From the NCBI RefSeq assembly GCF_003233845.1, contig NZ_QKRB01000044.1, positions 496,001 to 560,000 on the forward strand: a DNA stretch of 64,000 nucleotides, written 5' to 3'. Source of the stretch: Paenibacillus sambharensis (GTDB taxonomy: Bacteria > Bacillota > Bacilli > Paenibacillales > Paenibacillaceae). The translations under genes and the position numbers were made by a program. Below are positions 16,794-24,989 of this stretch, in pieces; within the stretch, counting starts at the first letter, position 1, and every line of letters begins with the position of its first letter. Under the pieces are notes generated by a model. The model was not told where the DNA came from, made no database searches, and saw nothing but the letters and a program-made list of their open reading frames with translations.

Positions 16794-18061
16794 CAATCCA
16801 CCTGCAAGGCTGAGCTAAACCATTCCCGCCAAGCCGGGTACAGAGCTTGATTGGACTGGGAGGCACTGCCGTCTCGGACCCGCCGGTGATACAGCGGCTG
16901 GGGCAGATGGACTATGCGGCAGGCCTTGGCCAGCCGGCAGAGGATCTGAATATCTTCATAGAGTCTGCCATCATATAAGCCGTCTTCCCACCAGCCGCCG
17001 ATAGTCCGCAGAGCGTCAGTCCGGTACATTCGCGGTGCAACTGGGAGGCCCTGTGCCAGCAGCCGGTCTGGGTTAAGGCTGGCTGGAGATGAGGTAACGC
17101 CCCGGTAGATCAGCTGCTTATTAAAGCGCTCCTGCCAGTCATACCGGTCGGCATACAGGACGCCGGCATCCGGGTTTGCTGCAGCTGCCTCCGTCATGAT
17201 GCGCAGTGCCCCGTCCGCAAACCAGTCATCCGCATCGAGCTCAAGCAGCCAGCGGCCGCGCGCGGTATCAAGTGCCCGGTTCAGGCAAGCCGCCTTGCCG
17301 GCATTGCGCTCATTGCGCAGCAGACGGACTTGAGGAACGTTTTTATACTGCTCAAGCTGTGCGGAGGTACCGTCGTTCGAACCATCATCGACAATAATCA
17401 GCTCCCAATTACATCCTGCCTGCAGTCTAACGCTTTGAATGGCCCAGTGGATATGCTCCGTCTCATTATAAGCACAGATTACAACGGAGACGGCTGGCTC
17501 CGCTGCCATATGAGCGGCCGGAACACGGCCGGCTGGCTGCAGAAGGGGATGGATATGCTGCCATTCCTCCTGACTCTTATGCCAGGCCGGTCTTACCTTT
17601 GTTGGCATCCTTAACAAGCCAGTCAAGGGTTCATGCCGTAACTGCCAGTTGTGAGCGTCCAGCCGGTTCATCAGCTGTACGCCTATATAATGTGGGAAGG
17701 GCAGACTGCTGCTATCGGCGAATCCTCCGGCTTCCCGTACGGCTTCAAGCCGCCACACGAGCGGTCCGCGGGGGGAGTTGTCTGGCTCAGCCGGACAAAT
17801 ACCCGCCAGGCCAGGAGTATTCCTCATATCTTGGAATATCCAGTTGTAGAGAGCGGGTCTGAAAGCAGGCGTAATGCTTTCCCCGGCGTGCAGCGTAATG
17901 AAGAACGGCGATCTGGAAGCAGCTGTTTGCCTGTTTAGCTCAGCGGCATGCTTAGCCTTAACCCGGCTGACCGGCATGTCGGGGAAGATCGCACGCACAT
18001 TAGTGTAAGTCCGCCCGGCTGCCAGAGCATCGGAGTGGAAATCCAGGATATAAAAGAACAT
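16790..18061 (-). CDS. Glycosyltransferase family 2 with an extra N-terminal domain
   Basis: 423 residues. A canonical GT-A domain occupies the C-terminal half: VSVVICAYNETEHI, IIVDDGSNDGT and the metal-binding LELDADDW. The first 190 residues (MFFYILDFHSDALAAGRTY...) form a second domain that looks like a degenerate glycosyltransferase fold, with an ITLHAGESI segment but no clear DxD. GCAGGAGG lies before ATG 18061, which I prefer to an upstream in-frame start at 18097. It is divergent from the GT at 18169 and convergent with the small DUF2642-like gene. Confidence 0.88.
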   Translation of the reverse strand: MFFYILDFHSDALAAGRTYTNVRAIFPDMPVSRVKAKHAAELNRQTAASRSPFFITLHAGESITPAFRPALYNWIFQDMRNTPGLAGICPAEPDNSPRGPLVWRLEAVREAGGFADSSSLPFPHYIGVQLMNRLDAHNWQLRHEPLTGLLRMPTKVRPAWHKSQEEWQHIHPLLQPAGRVPAAHMAAEPAVSVVICAYNETEHIHWAIQSVRLQAGCNWELIIVDDGSNDGTSAQLEQYKNVPQVRLLRNERNAGKAACLNRALDTARGRWLLELDADDWFADGALRIMTEAAAANPDAGVLYADRYDWQERFNKQLIYRGVTSSPASLNPDRLLAQGLPVAPRMYRTDALRTIGGWWEDGLYDGRLYEDIQILCRLAKACRIVHLPQPLYHRRVRDGSASQSNQALYPAWREWFSSALQVDC

Positions 18062-18168
18062 AATGGCCTCCTGCAGGGTGTGTAGGATATGTAGCATGAT
18101 ATGCAGAATGGGGCAAAGGGTGAGAAGCGCCTATAGCAAGAGCAACGGAAGGAAGGGGGAAGATAGCG

Positions 18169-19365
18169 GTGTCCATAGGCATGTGTACCATTGTTGCTGG
18201 CAATTACATCGCTTATGCGCGTGTACTCGCACAATCCTATCTGAAGCAGCATCCCGAGGGTAAGGCTTACGTGCTTCTGGTTGACAGAGAATTGCCGTCT
18301 GTCCAGGAGCATGCAGAAGGGTTTGAATGGATCAGAATGGATCAGCTAGGCATTCCGGATATGGAGGCCTTTTGTTTCCAATATGACATAACCGAGCTGT
18401 GTACGGCAGTAAAGCCGTATTTGCTGGAATATCTGCTGAAGGAGAAACAGCTGAAGAAGGTCATTTACTTTGACCCGGATATCTGGATCATGAGACGGCT
18501 GGATGAAGTATACCGGCAATTAACCACTCATACAGCGGTTTTGACCCCGCACCTGACAGCACCCATTCCGCTGGATGGCCGCAGGCCCTCCGAGCAGGAT
18601 ATTATGAAGGCCGGGGTATACAATCTCGGTTTTATTGGCGTGTCTGGGGGAGCAGAGGGCGGCAGGTTCCTGCAGTGGTGGAAGCAGCGGCTGCGCCGTC
18701 ACTGTCTGGCTGCAGTTGAGGAGGGGTTGTTCGTTGACCAGAAGTGGATTGATCTTGCTCCCCATATGTTTGGATCCTTCGCCATTATAAGAGACCCGGG
18801 ATACAATATGGCTTACTGGAATCTGCATGAAAGACGGCTGGAGGCGTATGGAGAAGAATGGAGGGTGAACGGCCTGCCGCTAGTGTTCTACCACTTCAGC
18901 GGCTTTCATCATAGCCTGCAGCATATATCCAAATACCAGGACCGTTACGGTTGGGACAGTCAGCCCGCATTGCTGAAGCTGTTCGGGCAGTACCGCGAAG
19001 CCGTTATGCTCAGCGGGTTTGAAGCAGCGAAGGACCTGCAGTGCCCGTTCAATTACTTTGATAACGGCATGCGCATACCGGATTATATCAAGAGAACGTA
19101 CTACCGGCTTGGCGAGCAGGAGGCAAGCAGATTCGGCAACCCGTTTCAGACCGGTCCGGAAGGAAGCTTTTACCGCTATATCTTCTCACCTGTCCATGAG
19201 CGTACTTCTGTGCCTGTTCTCGTACATGAATTGTACCGCATCCGTCCGGACCTGCAGGCAGCCTTTCCCCGGCCGTTTGATGCGGATCAGCGGCGGCTGC
19301 TGAACTGGGCCAGAATCAATATACCGAAGACTTATGGCATTGAACAGCGATTCATGCAGTTCTGA
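18169..19365 (+). CDS. GT8-like glycosyltransferase
   Basis: 398 residues. The N-terminal MCTIVAGNYIAYARVLAQSY and the metal-binding IYFDPDIWI (DxD) are typical of GT8-type nucleotide-sugar transferases. The later segments YNLGFIGV and FVDQKWIDLAP also match the fold. The C-terminal 130 residues are less conserved. GTG 18169 follows GGAAGGGGGA by about 8 bases. It is followed 49 bp later by a sulfotransferase gene on the same strand, so the pair probably adds and then modifies one sugar unit. Confidence 0.85.
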   Translation: MSIGMCTIVAGNYIAYARVLAQSYLKQHPEGKAYVLLVDRELPSVQEHAEGFEWIRMDQLGIPDMEAFCFQYDITELCTAVKPYLLEYLLKEKQLKKVIYFDPDIWIMRRLDEVYRQLTTHTAVLTPHLTAPIPLDGRRPSEQDIMKAGVYNLGFIGVSGGAEGGRFLQWWKQRLRRHCLAAVEEGLFVDQKWIDLAPHMFGSFAIIRDPGYNMAYWNLHERRLEAYGEEWRVNGLPLVFYHFSGFHHSLQHISKYQDRYGWDSQPALLKLFGQYREAVMLSGFEAAKDLQCPFNYFDNGMRIPDYIKRTYYRLGEQEASRFGNPFQTGPEGSFYRYIFSPVHERTSVPVLVHELYRIRPDLQAAFPRPFDADQRRLLNWARINIPKTYGIEQRFMQF

Positions 19366-19414
19366 CAACCGCTAAGGGAGTGAGTGAACAGTATAAGGAA
19401 GGCGGGGATGAAGC

Positions 19415-20188
19415 GTGGAAAATCAGGATTGCCTTACGCCGCGGATATTCGCTAACACGTTCCCGAAGAGCGGCACTGGCCTTCTGGAGCAGCTGCTCTG
19501 GGGGCTGCCATACGAGAAGATGATCCGGCGCGTGGTTGAATCGGAGGAGAAGCTGGAGGAGCGGGGGATCGCACCCGGCGAGATTGTATTCCGCCATACC
19601 GTTCATACAGCAGAAGATTATGATCTGAACTCCCGCAATGAACAGCTGCTGGCCTATCTTAAGGAGCATCAGGTGAAGACATTCTTCCTTTACCGGGATC
19701 TGCGGGATGTCTGCGTCTCGAATGTGTTCTATATAACCGATATCGCCGGGCCGGCGCATCCGTTGTATACGTACTTTACAGAGCGTCTTCATACCTTTGA
19801 GCAGCGGCTTACAGCTGTTATTACCGGTGTAGAGGGGCTTGACCTTGGCATGCCGGACCATTTCCGTCGGTTTGCCGGGTGGCTGGAGGAGCCGGATGTC
19901 TGCCCGCTGGCTTATGAAGATTTGGTAGGCCAGGGCCGCAGAATGCATGTGGAGCGGATGGTCCGTTATCTGTGGGATTCGATTGCACATTGCGGCAGAG
20001 ACCAGGAGGGGGTAGCAGAATCCATGCTGGCATCCGTTGAGCCGGGCAAGCCGCAGACCACCTTCCGTGTCGGCAAAGCGGGCCGCTGGCGGGACTATTT
20101 TACAGAGGAGCATATCCGTCTGTTCAAGGCAGAAGCGGGAGACCTGCTGATCCGCCTTGGCTATGAAACATCGTATGACTGGGATTAG
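19415..20188 (+). CDS. PAPS-dependent sulfotransferase domain protein
   Basis: 257 residues. The 5'-phosphosulfate loop is FANTFPKSGTGLLEQLL (K18, S19, G20, T21); the 3'-phosphate segment is YRDLRDVCVSN; and the C-terminal VGKAGRWRDYF corresponds to the RKGxxGDWK PAPS-binding motif. It should transfer sulfate from PAPS to a hydroxyl or amine. No transmembrane anchor is visible, so it acts in the cytoplasm. The position behind a glycosyltransferase gene points to a sugar acceptor. Start GTG 19415 follows GGAAGGCGGGG. Confidence 0.85.
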   Translation: MENQDCLTPRIFANTFPKSGTGLLEQLLWGLPYEKMIRRVVESEEKLEERGIAPGEIVFRHTVHTAEDYDLNSRNEQLLAYLKEHQVKTFFLYRDLRDVCVSNVFYITDIAGPAHPLYTYFTERLHTFEQRLTAVITGVEGLDLGMPDHFRRFAGWLEEPDVCPLAYEDLVGQGRRMHVERMVRYLWDSIAHCGRDQEGVAESMLASVEPGKPQTTFRVGKAGRWRDYFTEEHIRLFKAEAGDLLIRLGYETSYDWD

Positions 20189-20223
20189 GGGCAGGCATGC
20201 ACGGCTGATGGTATGTAAAAGGG

Positions 20224-20249
20224 AAGAAGCGCCCCGGGGGGCGCTTCTT
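20224..20249 (+). terminator. GC-rich terminator after the sulfotransferase
   Basis: GAAGAAGCGCCCC pairs perfectly with GGGGCGCTTCTT around a short loop. The T tract is weak, but the stem is very stable. Confidence 0.7.
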
Positions 20250-20605
20250 GTGTCGGTTGCTGCTGTAGTGGTGCTCGTGATGTCTGCCGTCCTGCTGCAG
20301 CCGCTTCTGGTTGTATCGTGCTGTTAGTCTGGGTGAGCTGCTTCTAGGCTGTTATTCTGGGGTGTACGCTGGGATGTTCAGCAGCTGCAGGCATGTCCGG
20401 CTCTAAGGTGGTGATCCTCTCTGCTGCTCTTGCTCGAGTTGTAATCCGGAGGATCTTGTTTGTTCTTGACTTTATTATGCAGGGATCCGTTTAGGAAAGA
20501 ATAAGGGAAATGTTTGGTTTTCGTTAGATTGCACTTAACCTTCCTAATGAATGCTGCTTACTTTTGTAGGATGAACGGCGGGTAACACGAGTATCCTCCC
20601 CGGTG
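20250..20605. other. Long intergenic stretch, no gene recognised
   Basis: About 350 bases without a plausible gene. The first 200 are CTG/TGCTG-rich. A lone TTTTCGTTAGATTG near 20515-20530 recalls the end of the interspersed repeat at 21968 but is too short to call. Confidence 0.5.
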
Positions 20606-20680
20606 TATGATGCAGATCACGATTATTCGTCTGTATAGGTGACACGGCTCACAAAGCAGGAGCGGGAAGTCTCTTATAAT
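20606..20680 (+). promoter_or_regulatory. Crp/Fnr-type promoter for the DUF2249 gene
   Basis: A box GGTGA-cacggc-TCACA (20638-20653, one mismatch to TGTGA-N6-TCACA) is centred 29.5 bp before TATAAT (20675-20680), placing it at about -41.5 as in class II activation. A weaker box, TATGA-tgcaga-TCACG (20606-20621), lies 32 bp upstream, on the same helix face. Confidence 0.78.
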
Positions 20681-20731
20681 GAGTGCATGTCAGAAGACGA
20701 CAGACGATAATCAACCCGGGAGGACAACACA

Positions 20732-20968
20732 ATGAGCGAATTTGCCGCCGTAGTAAAAGCACCGGATTACCCGCCGCAGCTGAAGCATAAGGTTATCTTC
20801 GAGACCTTTGACGGACTGGATGCAGGACAAGCGATGCTGCTGATAAATGACCATGATCCGAAGCCGCTGTACTTTCAGTTCCAGGCGACCAGAAGCGAGC
20901 TGTTTACATGGGATTATGTAGAGCAGGGACCGGAGCTGTTCCAGGTGAAGATCGGCAAGAAGAGCTGA
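20732..20968 (+). CDS. DUF2249 domain protein
   Basis: 78 residues consisting of one DUF2249 domain, including FETFDGLDAGQAMLLINDHDP and the later FTWDYVEQGPELFQVKI segment. DUF2249 proteins occur with haemerythrin-like and nitric-oxide-response proteins, and the fold is related to TusA, but no catalytic Cys is present here. GGGAGG precedes the ATG. It is a single gene behind its own Crp/Fnr-type promoter and is followed by a terminator, just upstream of the regulator gene. Confidence 0.85.
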   Translation: MSEFAAVVKAPDYPPQLKHKVIFETFDGLDAGQAMLLINDHDPKPLYFQFQATRSELFTWDYVEQGPELFQVKIGKKS

Positions 20969-20997
20969 GCAGCCCGTAAGCATATAAGCACAGGCAG

Positions 20998-21022
20998 GAG
21001 CCGGAAGGTAACCATCCGGCTC
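20998..21022 (+). terminator. Terminator after the DUF2249 gene
   Basis: GAGCCGGA (20998-21005) pairs with TCCGGCTC (21015-21022), followed by TTGCTTTG. Confidence 0.7.
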
Positions 21023-21123
21023 TTGCTTTGCTGCATGCTTTAAGGGTATGGTTTTGTCATAGAGGGACTGAGAAGGGGCTGGCAGCTGCGATGAAGCTGC
21101 GAGGAGCCGGAAGGAGTGATGGC

Positions 21124-21816
21124 ATGGCAGGAGCAGGGAACGCCAAGGAGATTTTGCAGCAGGTTCCGATGTTCAGAGATTTGTCCGAGGATGAGCTGGA
21201 GCAGCTGAGCTGGTATGCAATCAGCAGGACGTACAAGAAGAAGTCGGTGATCTTCAGCGAAGGCACAGACAAGGAAGCGGTGTTCTTCATTCAATCCGGA
21301 TTGGTGAAGACGTTCAAGACCGATGAGAACGGGCATGAGCATATCGTATCCTTCCTGAAGAAGGGCGACATGTTCCCGCATACCGGACTGTTTAATCCCC
21401 ACCCTTATCCCGCGACCGCCGAGACGATCGTTCCGACCGTGCTGCTGGCGCTGCCGGTTAAGCCGTTTGAACAGTTCCTGATGCAATCCACGGGTGTGGC
21501 GATCAAGATCATGCGGGTCATGAGCGAGAAGCTGCATGAGCTGCAGGGCAAGCTGCAGGAGCTGACGGGGCAGGATGTGCAGAACCGGGGACAGCTGTTC
21601 CTGCTTAAGCTGGCGGAGAATTACGGCAGAGAGACGGACGGGCATATACATATCAAGATTCCGATGACCCATCAGGACATGGCGAGTGCGATCGGTACAA
21701 CGAGGGAGACGGTAAACAGGCTGCTGAACCAGCTGCGCAAGGAAGGGATACTGGAGACGAGCCGCTCTGGCTTCATCGTGCATGATCTGGAGGCGCTCAA
21801 GCAGTGGCGGGAGTAA
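21124..21816 (+). CDS. Crp/Fnr-family regulator without cysteines
   Basis: 230 residues. An N-terminal cyclic-nucleotide-binding-like beta barrel (about 20-120) is followed by the dimerisation helix and a winged HTH with recognition helix GTTRETVNRLLNQL. R, E and the later R occupy the positions by which E. coli CRP reads TGTGA. There is no cysteine anywhere, so it cannot hold an Fe-S cluster like FNR; it resembles the DNR/NnrR or ArcR type more. AAGGAG (21111-21116) sets ATG 21124 as the start. The matching DNA boxes occur at five promoters between 20.6 and 31.9 kb, so it is the likely activator of the nitrate/nitrite/NO genes. Confidence 0.92.
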   Translation: MAGAGNAKEILQQVPMFRDLSEDELEQLSWYAISRTYKKKSVIFSEGTDKEAVFFIQSGLVKTFKTDENGHEHIVSFLKKGDMFPHTGLFNPHPYPATAETIVPTVLLALPVKPFEQFLMQSTGVAIKIMRVMSEKLHELQGKLQELTGQDVQNRGQLFLLKLAENYGRETDGHIHIKIPMTHQDMASAIGTTRETVNRLLNQLRKEGILETSRSGFIVHDLEALKQWRE

Positions 21817-21844
21817 TGAACGAATTTGCTGTGTGGAGGGTCAC

Positions 21845-22150
21845 TTCTGCTGTGTTTGGCAGCATAGTATCTGGGGGGGAAGCGGGACCGCCGTGCCGGT
21901 TGAAGTTGCAACTGCGTTTAGGGGGCACTTAGCTGCCGCCGCCTTCTCTCCTAAGCCGGCACTGCCGGCTAACGAAACTCTCACACGTTAATCCTGCAAA
22001 TTCGATGCCTGCCCAATTGTAACGAACATGAGCAGTCTTATTTGACGATTTGCGGCGTATTTCCTGAATTATTGGGACATTAGCGACGCTCAGGATCGTT
22101 ACAGAATGAAATTAGCCTTTTGACGGCGAATAGCGTTCGTGAGTTTCGTC
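21845..22150. repeat. Interspersed intergenic repeat, copy 1
   Basis: The core, 21968-22150, is a close homologue of 49843-50028. It starts GCTAACGAAACT, contains TAATCCTGCAAATTCGATGC and TGTAACGAACATGAGC, and ends in a degenerate AGTTTCGT. A flanking 30-bp block (about 21845-21880, CTTCTGCTGTG...TATCTGG) also matches the other copy. It contains internal inverted repeats (TAACGAA with TTCGTTA type) and no credible gene. Confidence 0.8.
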
Positions 22151-22247
22151 CCTCGATTGTATGATTTTCTGACTAAGTTGCAGTAGTTATCTCTGAAAAA
22201 AATGGGCTATTCGTGTAAGTAACCGTATCACGAGCTGCACAATAAAG

Positions 22248-23564
22248 TCATGCGCTATGCTTCTCCGTATGGTCCCCCGCCGCATCCCAATCCCATAAAC
22301 CCGCAGCAATGAGGCTGATGCCCGCAAGCATGGCAAGGCTTGCTCCGAGAAGCAAGGCATTCAGATCAGGAATTGGAGTTCCCAAGTAAGAGCAAAGGCC
22401 GTCTGCGAACAGCAGCAGCTCATGAATCGTCAGGCCGGCCGCGAACAGGATGCTGCCCGGTCTCATGAGCTCCGATCTTAGCAGCCTCGATCTAAACAAC
22501 CCCAACCACATCAATCCTACCCCCTGCAGCCTTCCCGTCGTTCCGGACCGTTCGCTTCTCAGCAGGGCGAGTAGAGCCGCCGTCACGAAACCGAGCAGGA
22601 CGAGATGCAGATAGCCAATGATCACACTTCGCGTTGAGAACGCCAGCGTCTCAAGAGCTGGTACAGAAGAGAGCAGCTCCATTATCATTTTGATACCGAG
22701 CGACAGAATGGCCAGCCTCCATAACAGCATGCTTCCTGGTATCCCGGCCAGCTGCTGACGGAATGTGCCTTCTCTGCAGGAGTCTCTTAGCAGAACCAGG
22801 AAAGCCGTGACAGCGGCAAACTGGCAGACGGCTGCTGCGGTGGCAGCAGCATTCAGCCAGACGGGGAGCTCCATCCAGAGCAGGGACAGCAGCAGCGCTG
22901 GAATCAGCGTGAGACTGTACAGCATGTAATGAAGGCGGCCCAGCACAACTTGACCCTGGGGCAATCCATGCCGCTCCAATGCTTGATAGATGCACGCGAA
23001 GATGGCAAGCGTGAACCAGCCGTTGTACTGGAAATGCAGGTAACCATAAATAGCCGCGTCATACCAGGGGCTATCCTTCCACCCGCCCGCACTCATAATG
23101 GCCAGTGACCAAGGACCGACGGAGGAGAACACCAGGTAGAAGAGCGCGGCCTTGACACATCTAACGGAGACCGGAACAGCCGGACCACGGGGCAGTCTGC
23201 GCCAGAACCAGGCGGTGAAGCTATAGGACAGCAGAATATGAAGGGTAGAGAAGGCGATGGAGAATAAGCCGTATCCCTGGAGAGAGAAGGCTGCAAACAT
23301 GCCAATAACGGTCAGCTGCGTGGCCGCCCAGTTGAGCTTAAGGAACCGGGACTGCTGATCGGCCGCAGTCAAGAACCGGCTGCACAGCAGCAGGAGCAGC
23401 GCGGAGTAAGCCCAGCCCAGCAAGGCAAGATGAGAGTGGGCATGCAGCAGGCTGCTGTAGGCTCCCTGCCAGGAGGGGATTAGAAACATACTGCGGATTA
23501 TCAAACCGGTAACGGCTGTCACAAGCAGGTAGAGAAGCGGGTAACGAATCCAGTGTCTTGGCAT
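22248..23564 (-). CDS. Polytopic membrane protein, cytochrome oxidase subunit I-like
   Basis: 438 residues with about twelve membrane helices. Histidines cluster in helices: H41, H43 and H45 in HAHSHLALLGWAY, a His in YLHFQYNGWF and a His in IGYLHLVLLGF. This pattern is seen in short, divergent relatives of the haem-copper oxidase/NorB subunit I fold and NnrS-like proteins. The tandem His-His copper ligand of true oxidases is not visible, so an NO- or haem-handling role is only inferred. It has its own promoter, with a perfect Crp/Fnr box centred at about -41.5 on the minus strand, and is divergent from the molybdoenzyme operon. Confidence 0.72.
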   Translation of the reverse strand: MPRHWIRYPLLYLLVTAVTGLIIRSMFLIPSWQGAYSSLLHAHSHLALLGWAYSALLLLLCSRFLTAADQQSRFLKLNWAATQLTVIGMFAAFSLQGYGLFSIAFSTLHILLSYSFTAWFWRRLPRGPAVPVSVRCVKAALFYLVFSSVGPWSLAIMSAGGWKDSPWYDAAIYGYLHFQYNGWFTLAIFACIYQALERHGLPQGQVVLGRLHYMLYSLTLIPALLLSLLWMELPVWLNAAATAAAVCQFAAVTAFLVLLRDSCREGTFRQQLAGIPGSMLLWRLAILSLGIKMIMELLSSVPALETLAFSTRSVIIGYLHLVLLGFVTAALLALLRSERSGTTGRLQGVGLMWLGLFRSRLLRSELMRPGSILFAAGLTIHELLLFADGLCSYLGTPIPDLNALLLGASLAMLAGISLIAAGLWDWDAAGDHTEKHSA

Positions 23565-23625
23565 AGCAACCTCCGGCGCCCCCTGATAGGATTGCTGAAG
23601 CCAGCGGGTCGCTTATGTAAGTTTT

Positions 23626-23674
23626 ATCGTAGCCGGGAAAGGCCATGTTTTTTGTGAGCCCTCTCACAAAAAAC
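23626..23674 (-). promoter_or_regulatory. Crp/Fnr-type promoter for the subunit I-like gene
   Basis: TGTGA-gccctc-TCACA (23653-23668) is a perfect box embedded in a 12-bp-arm palindrome (23647-23674, GTTTTTTGTGAG facing CTCACAAAAAAC). On the minus strand TACGAT (23631-23626) begins 29.5 bp from the box centre, giving about -41.5. Confidence 0.82.
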
Positions 23675-23842
23675 AACGATTATTTTCTAACTCAATGATT
23701 TGAATGTTCTGTGTCAAATGGTGGAAACTGTGTTCCCCCTCACAACTCCACACTTCTTTTAAAAGTAGCGTTGATTCAGGAGGTAAAGCGGCTAAGGCAG
23801 CTGTAAACCCAAAGAGAATAGTCACGAAATATACATATTTTG

Positions 23843-23914
23843 TGTGATGGAAATCATATCAAGGCTGCCGTGTGATAAAACTCACTGAGCCTCTGCCGGC
23901 CGTCATGGTTTAAT
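23843..23914 (+). promoter_or_regulatory. Crp/Fnr-type promoter for the molybdoenzyme operon
   Basis: Two boxes, TGTGA-tggaaa-TCATA (23843-23858) and TGTGA-taaaac-TCACT (23871-23886), are spaced 28 bp apart. The downstream one is centred about 30 bp before TTTAAT (23909-23914), class II geometry for a start near 23921. The rest of the 384-base gap between the divergent genes shows no gene. Confidence 0.8.
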
Positions 23915-23948
23915 GACCTTACCGGCAACTTAGAAGGGGGACTAAATA

Positions 23949-24989
23949 ATGGACCGCGCTTTCGCGTCGAAATTTGCAAAATCGGTATTCCTCACGGTTT
24001 GTGGACTCATTGTGCTGATGTATATCGGATCCAGATTTTTTACGCATGTTGACTTGGCGCTTTACGGTTATATGGTCGGTACGGTGGTATTCATCTGCGG
24101 ATTCTTCTATCGTTTCATCGCTTGGGGGGAACGCCCGCCGACCAAGATCATCATCAAGAAGGGGATCAAGCTGCTCTTCCGCAAATCGACGCCGAAGACG
24201 TCGGCAGACCATCTGGTTACTTACCGCTTCATCTGGAACAGAGGCTGGTGGAGGTGGCTGCAGCATATCCTGCTCGGCTGGGGCTGCATTATCTCGGCCA
24301 TGGTTACCTTTCCGCTGGTATTCGGATGGATGTATTTTACGATGGAAGATAACGGCTTTTATACCGTAGTGGGATTCGGCCTTGATATTATGACGATCCC
24401 GGCAGACGGATTTCTTGCTTATCTATTCTTCAATGCCCTTAATATTTCGGCCTTCATGGTGATCGGCGGCGTCTGCATGGCGCTGTACCGCCGGATCAAG
24501 AACATGCAGGCGAAGGCGGAGCAGACCTTCGTGTACGATTTTCTCCCGCTGTATCTGCTGCTCTTCGTTAGTATCACGGGGCTGCTGCTGACTGTCTCCA
24601 ACATGTTCCTGCATGGCTGGGGCCATCCGGTTATGAGTCTGATTCATCAATGGTCGGTCATTATGACGCTGATCTATCTGCCGTTCGGCAAGCTGGCGCA
24701 TATCCCGTTCCGGCCGCTCAGTGTATTCGCCCGCAATTACCGTGAGCACTACGGCCAGCAGGCGATGAAGCCATGCAGTGTCTGCGGTACGCCATTCGTA
24801 TCGATGGAGCAGTCCGGCGATGTGGTGGATGTGCTGAAGCAGAACGGCATGCAGTTCAATATGGAAGATGGCTTTAATCTGGCAGAGCTGTGCCTGCCAT
24901 GCCGCCGCAAATACCGCTTGTCACGGTTCACCGGTATCCCGACTCACACGATTCCCGTCAAGGAGGCGAACCAGAATGCCAAAGGATAA
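23949..24989 (+). CDS. NarI-like membrane cytochrome b subunit with C-terminal CxxC motifs
   Basis: 346 residues with about six membrane helices. Histidines in the helices (HILLGWG, FLHGWGHP, LIHQWSVI, GKLAHIPFRPL) resemble the haem b ligands of NarI-type quinol-oxidising subunits. The C-terminal soluble part carries CSVCG and CLPC, a possible metal or Fe-S site. It is the first gene of the operon, and its end overlaps the molybdoenzyme start by 14 bp. Most likely it passes electrons from menaquinol to the molybdoenzyme through the ferredoxin subunit. GAAGGGGG precedes the ATG. Confidence 0.8.
   Translation: MDRAFASKFAKSVFLTVCGLIVLMYIGSRFFTHVDLALYGYMVGTVVFICGFFYRFIAWGERPPTKIIIKKGIKLLFRKSTPKTSADHLVTYRFIWNRGWWRWLQHILLGWGCIISAMVTFPLVFGWMYFTMEDNGFYTVVGFGLDIMTIPADGFLAYLFFNALNISAFMVIGGVCMALYRRIKNMQAKAEQTFVYDFLPLYLLLFVSITGLLLTVSNMFLHGWGHPVMSLIHQWSVIMTLIYLPFGKLAHIPFRPLSVFARNYREHYGQQAMKPCSVCGTPFVSMEQSGDVVDVLKQNGMQFNMEDGFNLAELCLPCRRKYRLSRFTGIPTHTIPVKEANQNAKG

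Noticed and set aside
20515-20530. Third copy of the interspersed repeat (TTTTCGTTAGATTG)
   Set aside because: Only about ten bases match one end and no further similarity extends from it.
22248-23564. Calling this protein a nitric oxide reductase or terminal oxidase subunit I
   Set aside because: Histidine placement is suggestive, but the His-His pair and other copper ligands are not visible, so only a superfamily-like label is justified.
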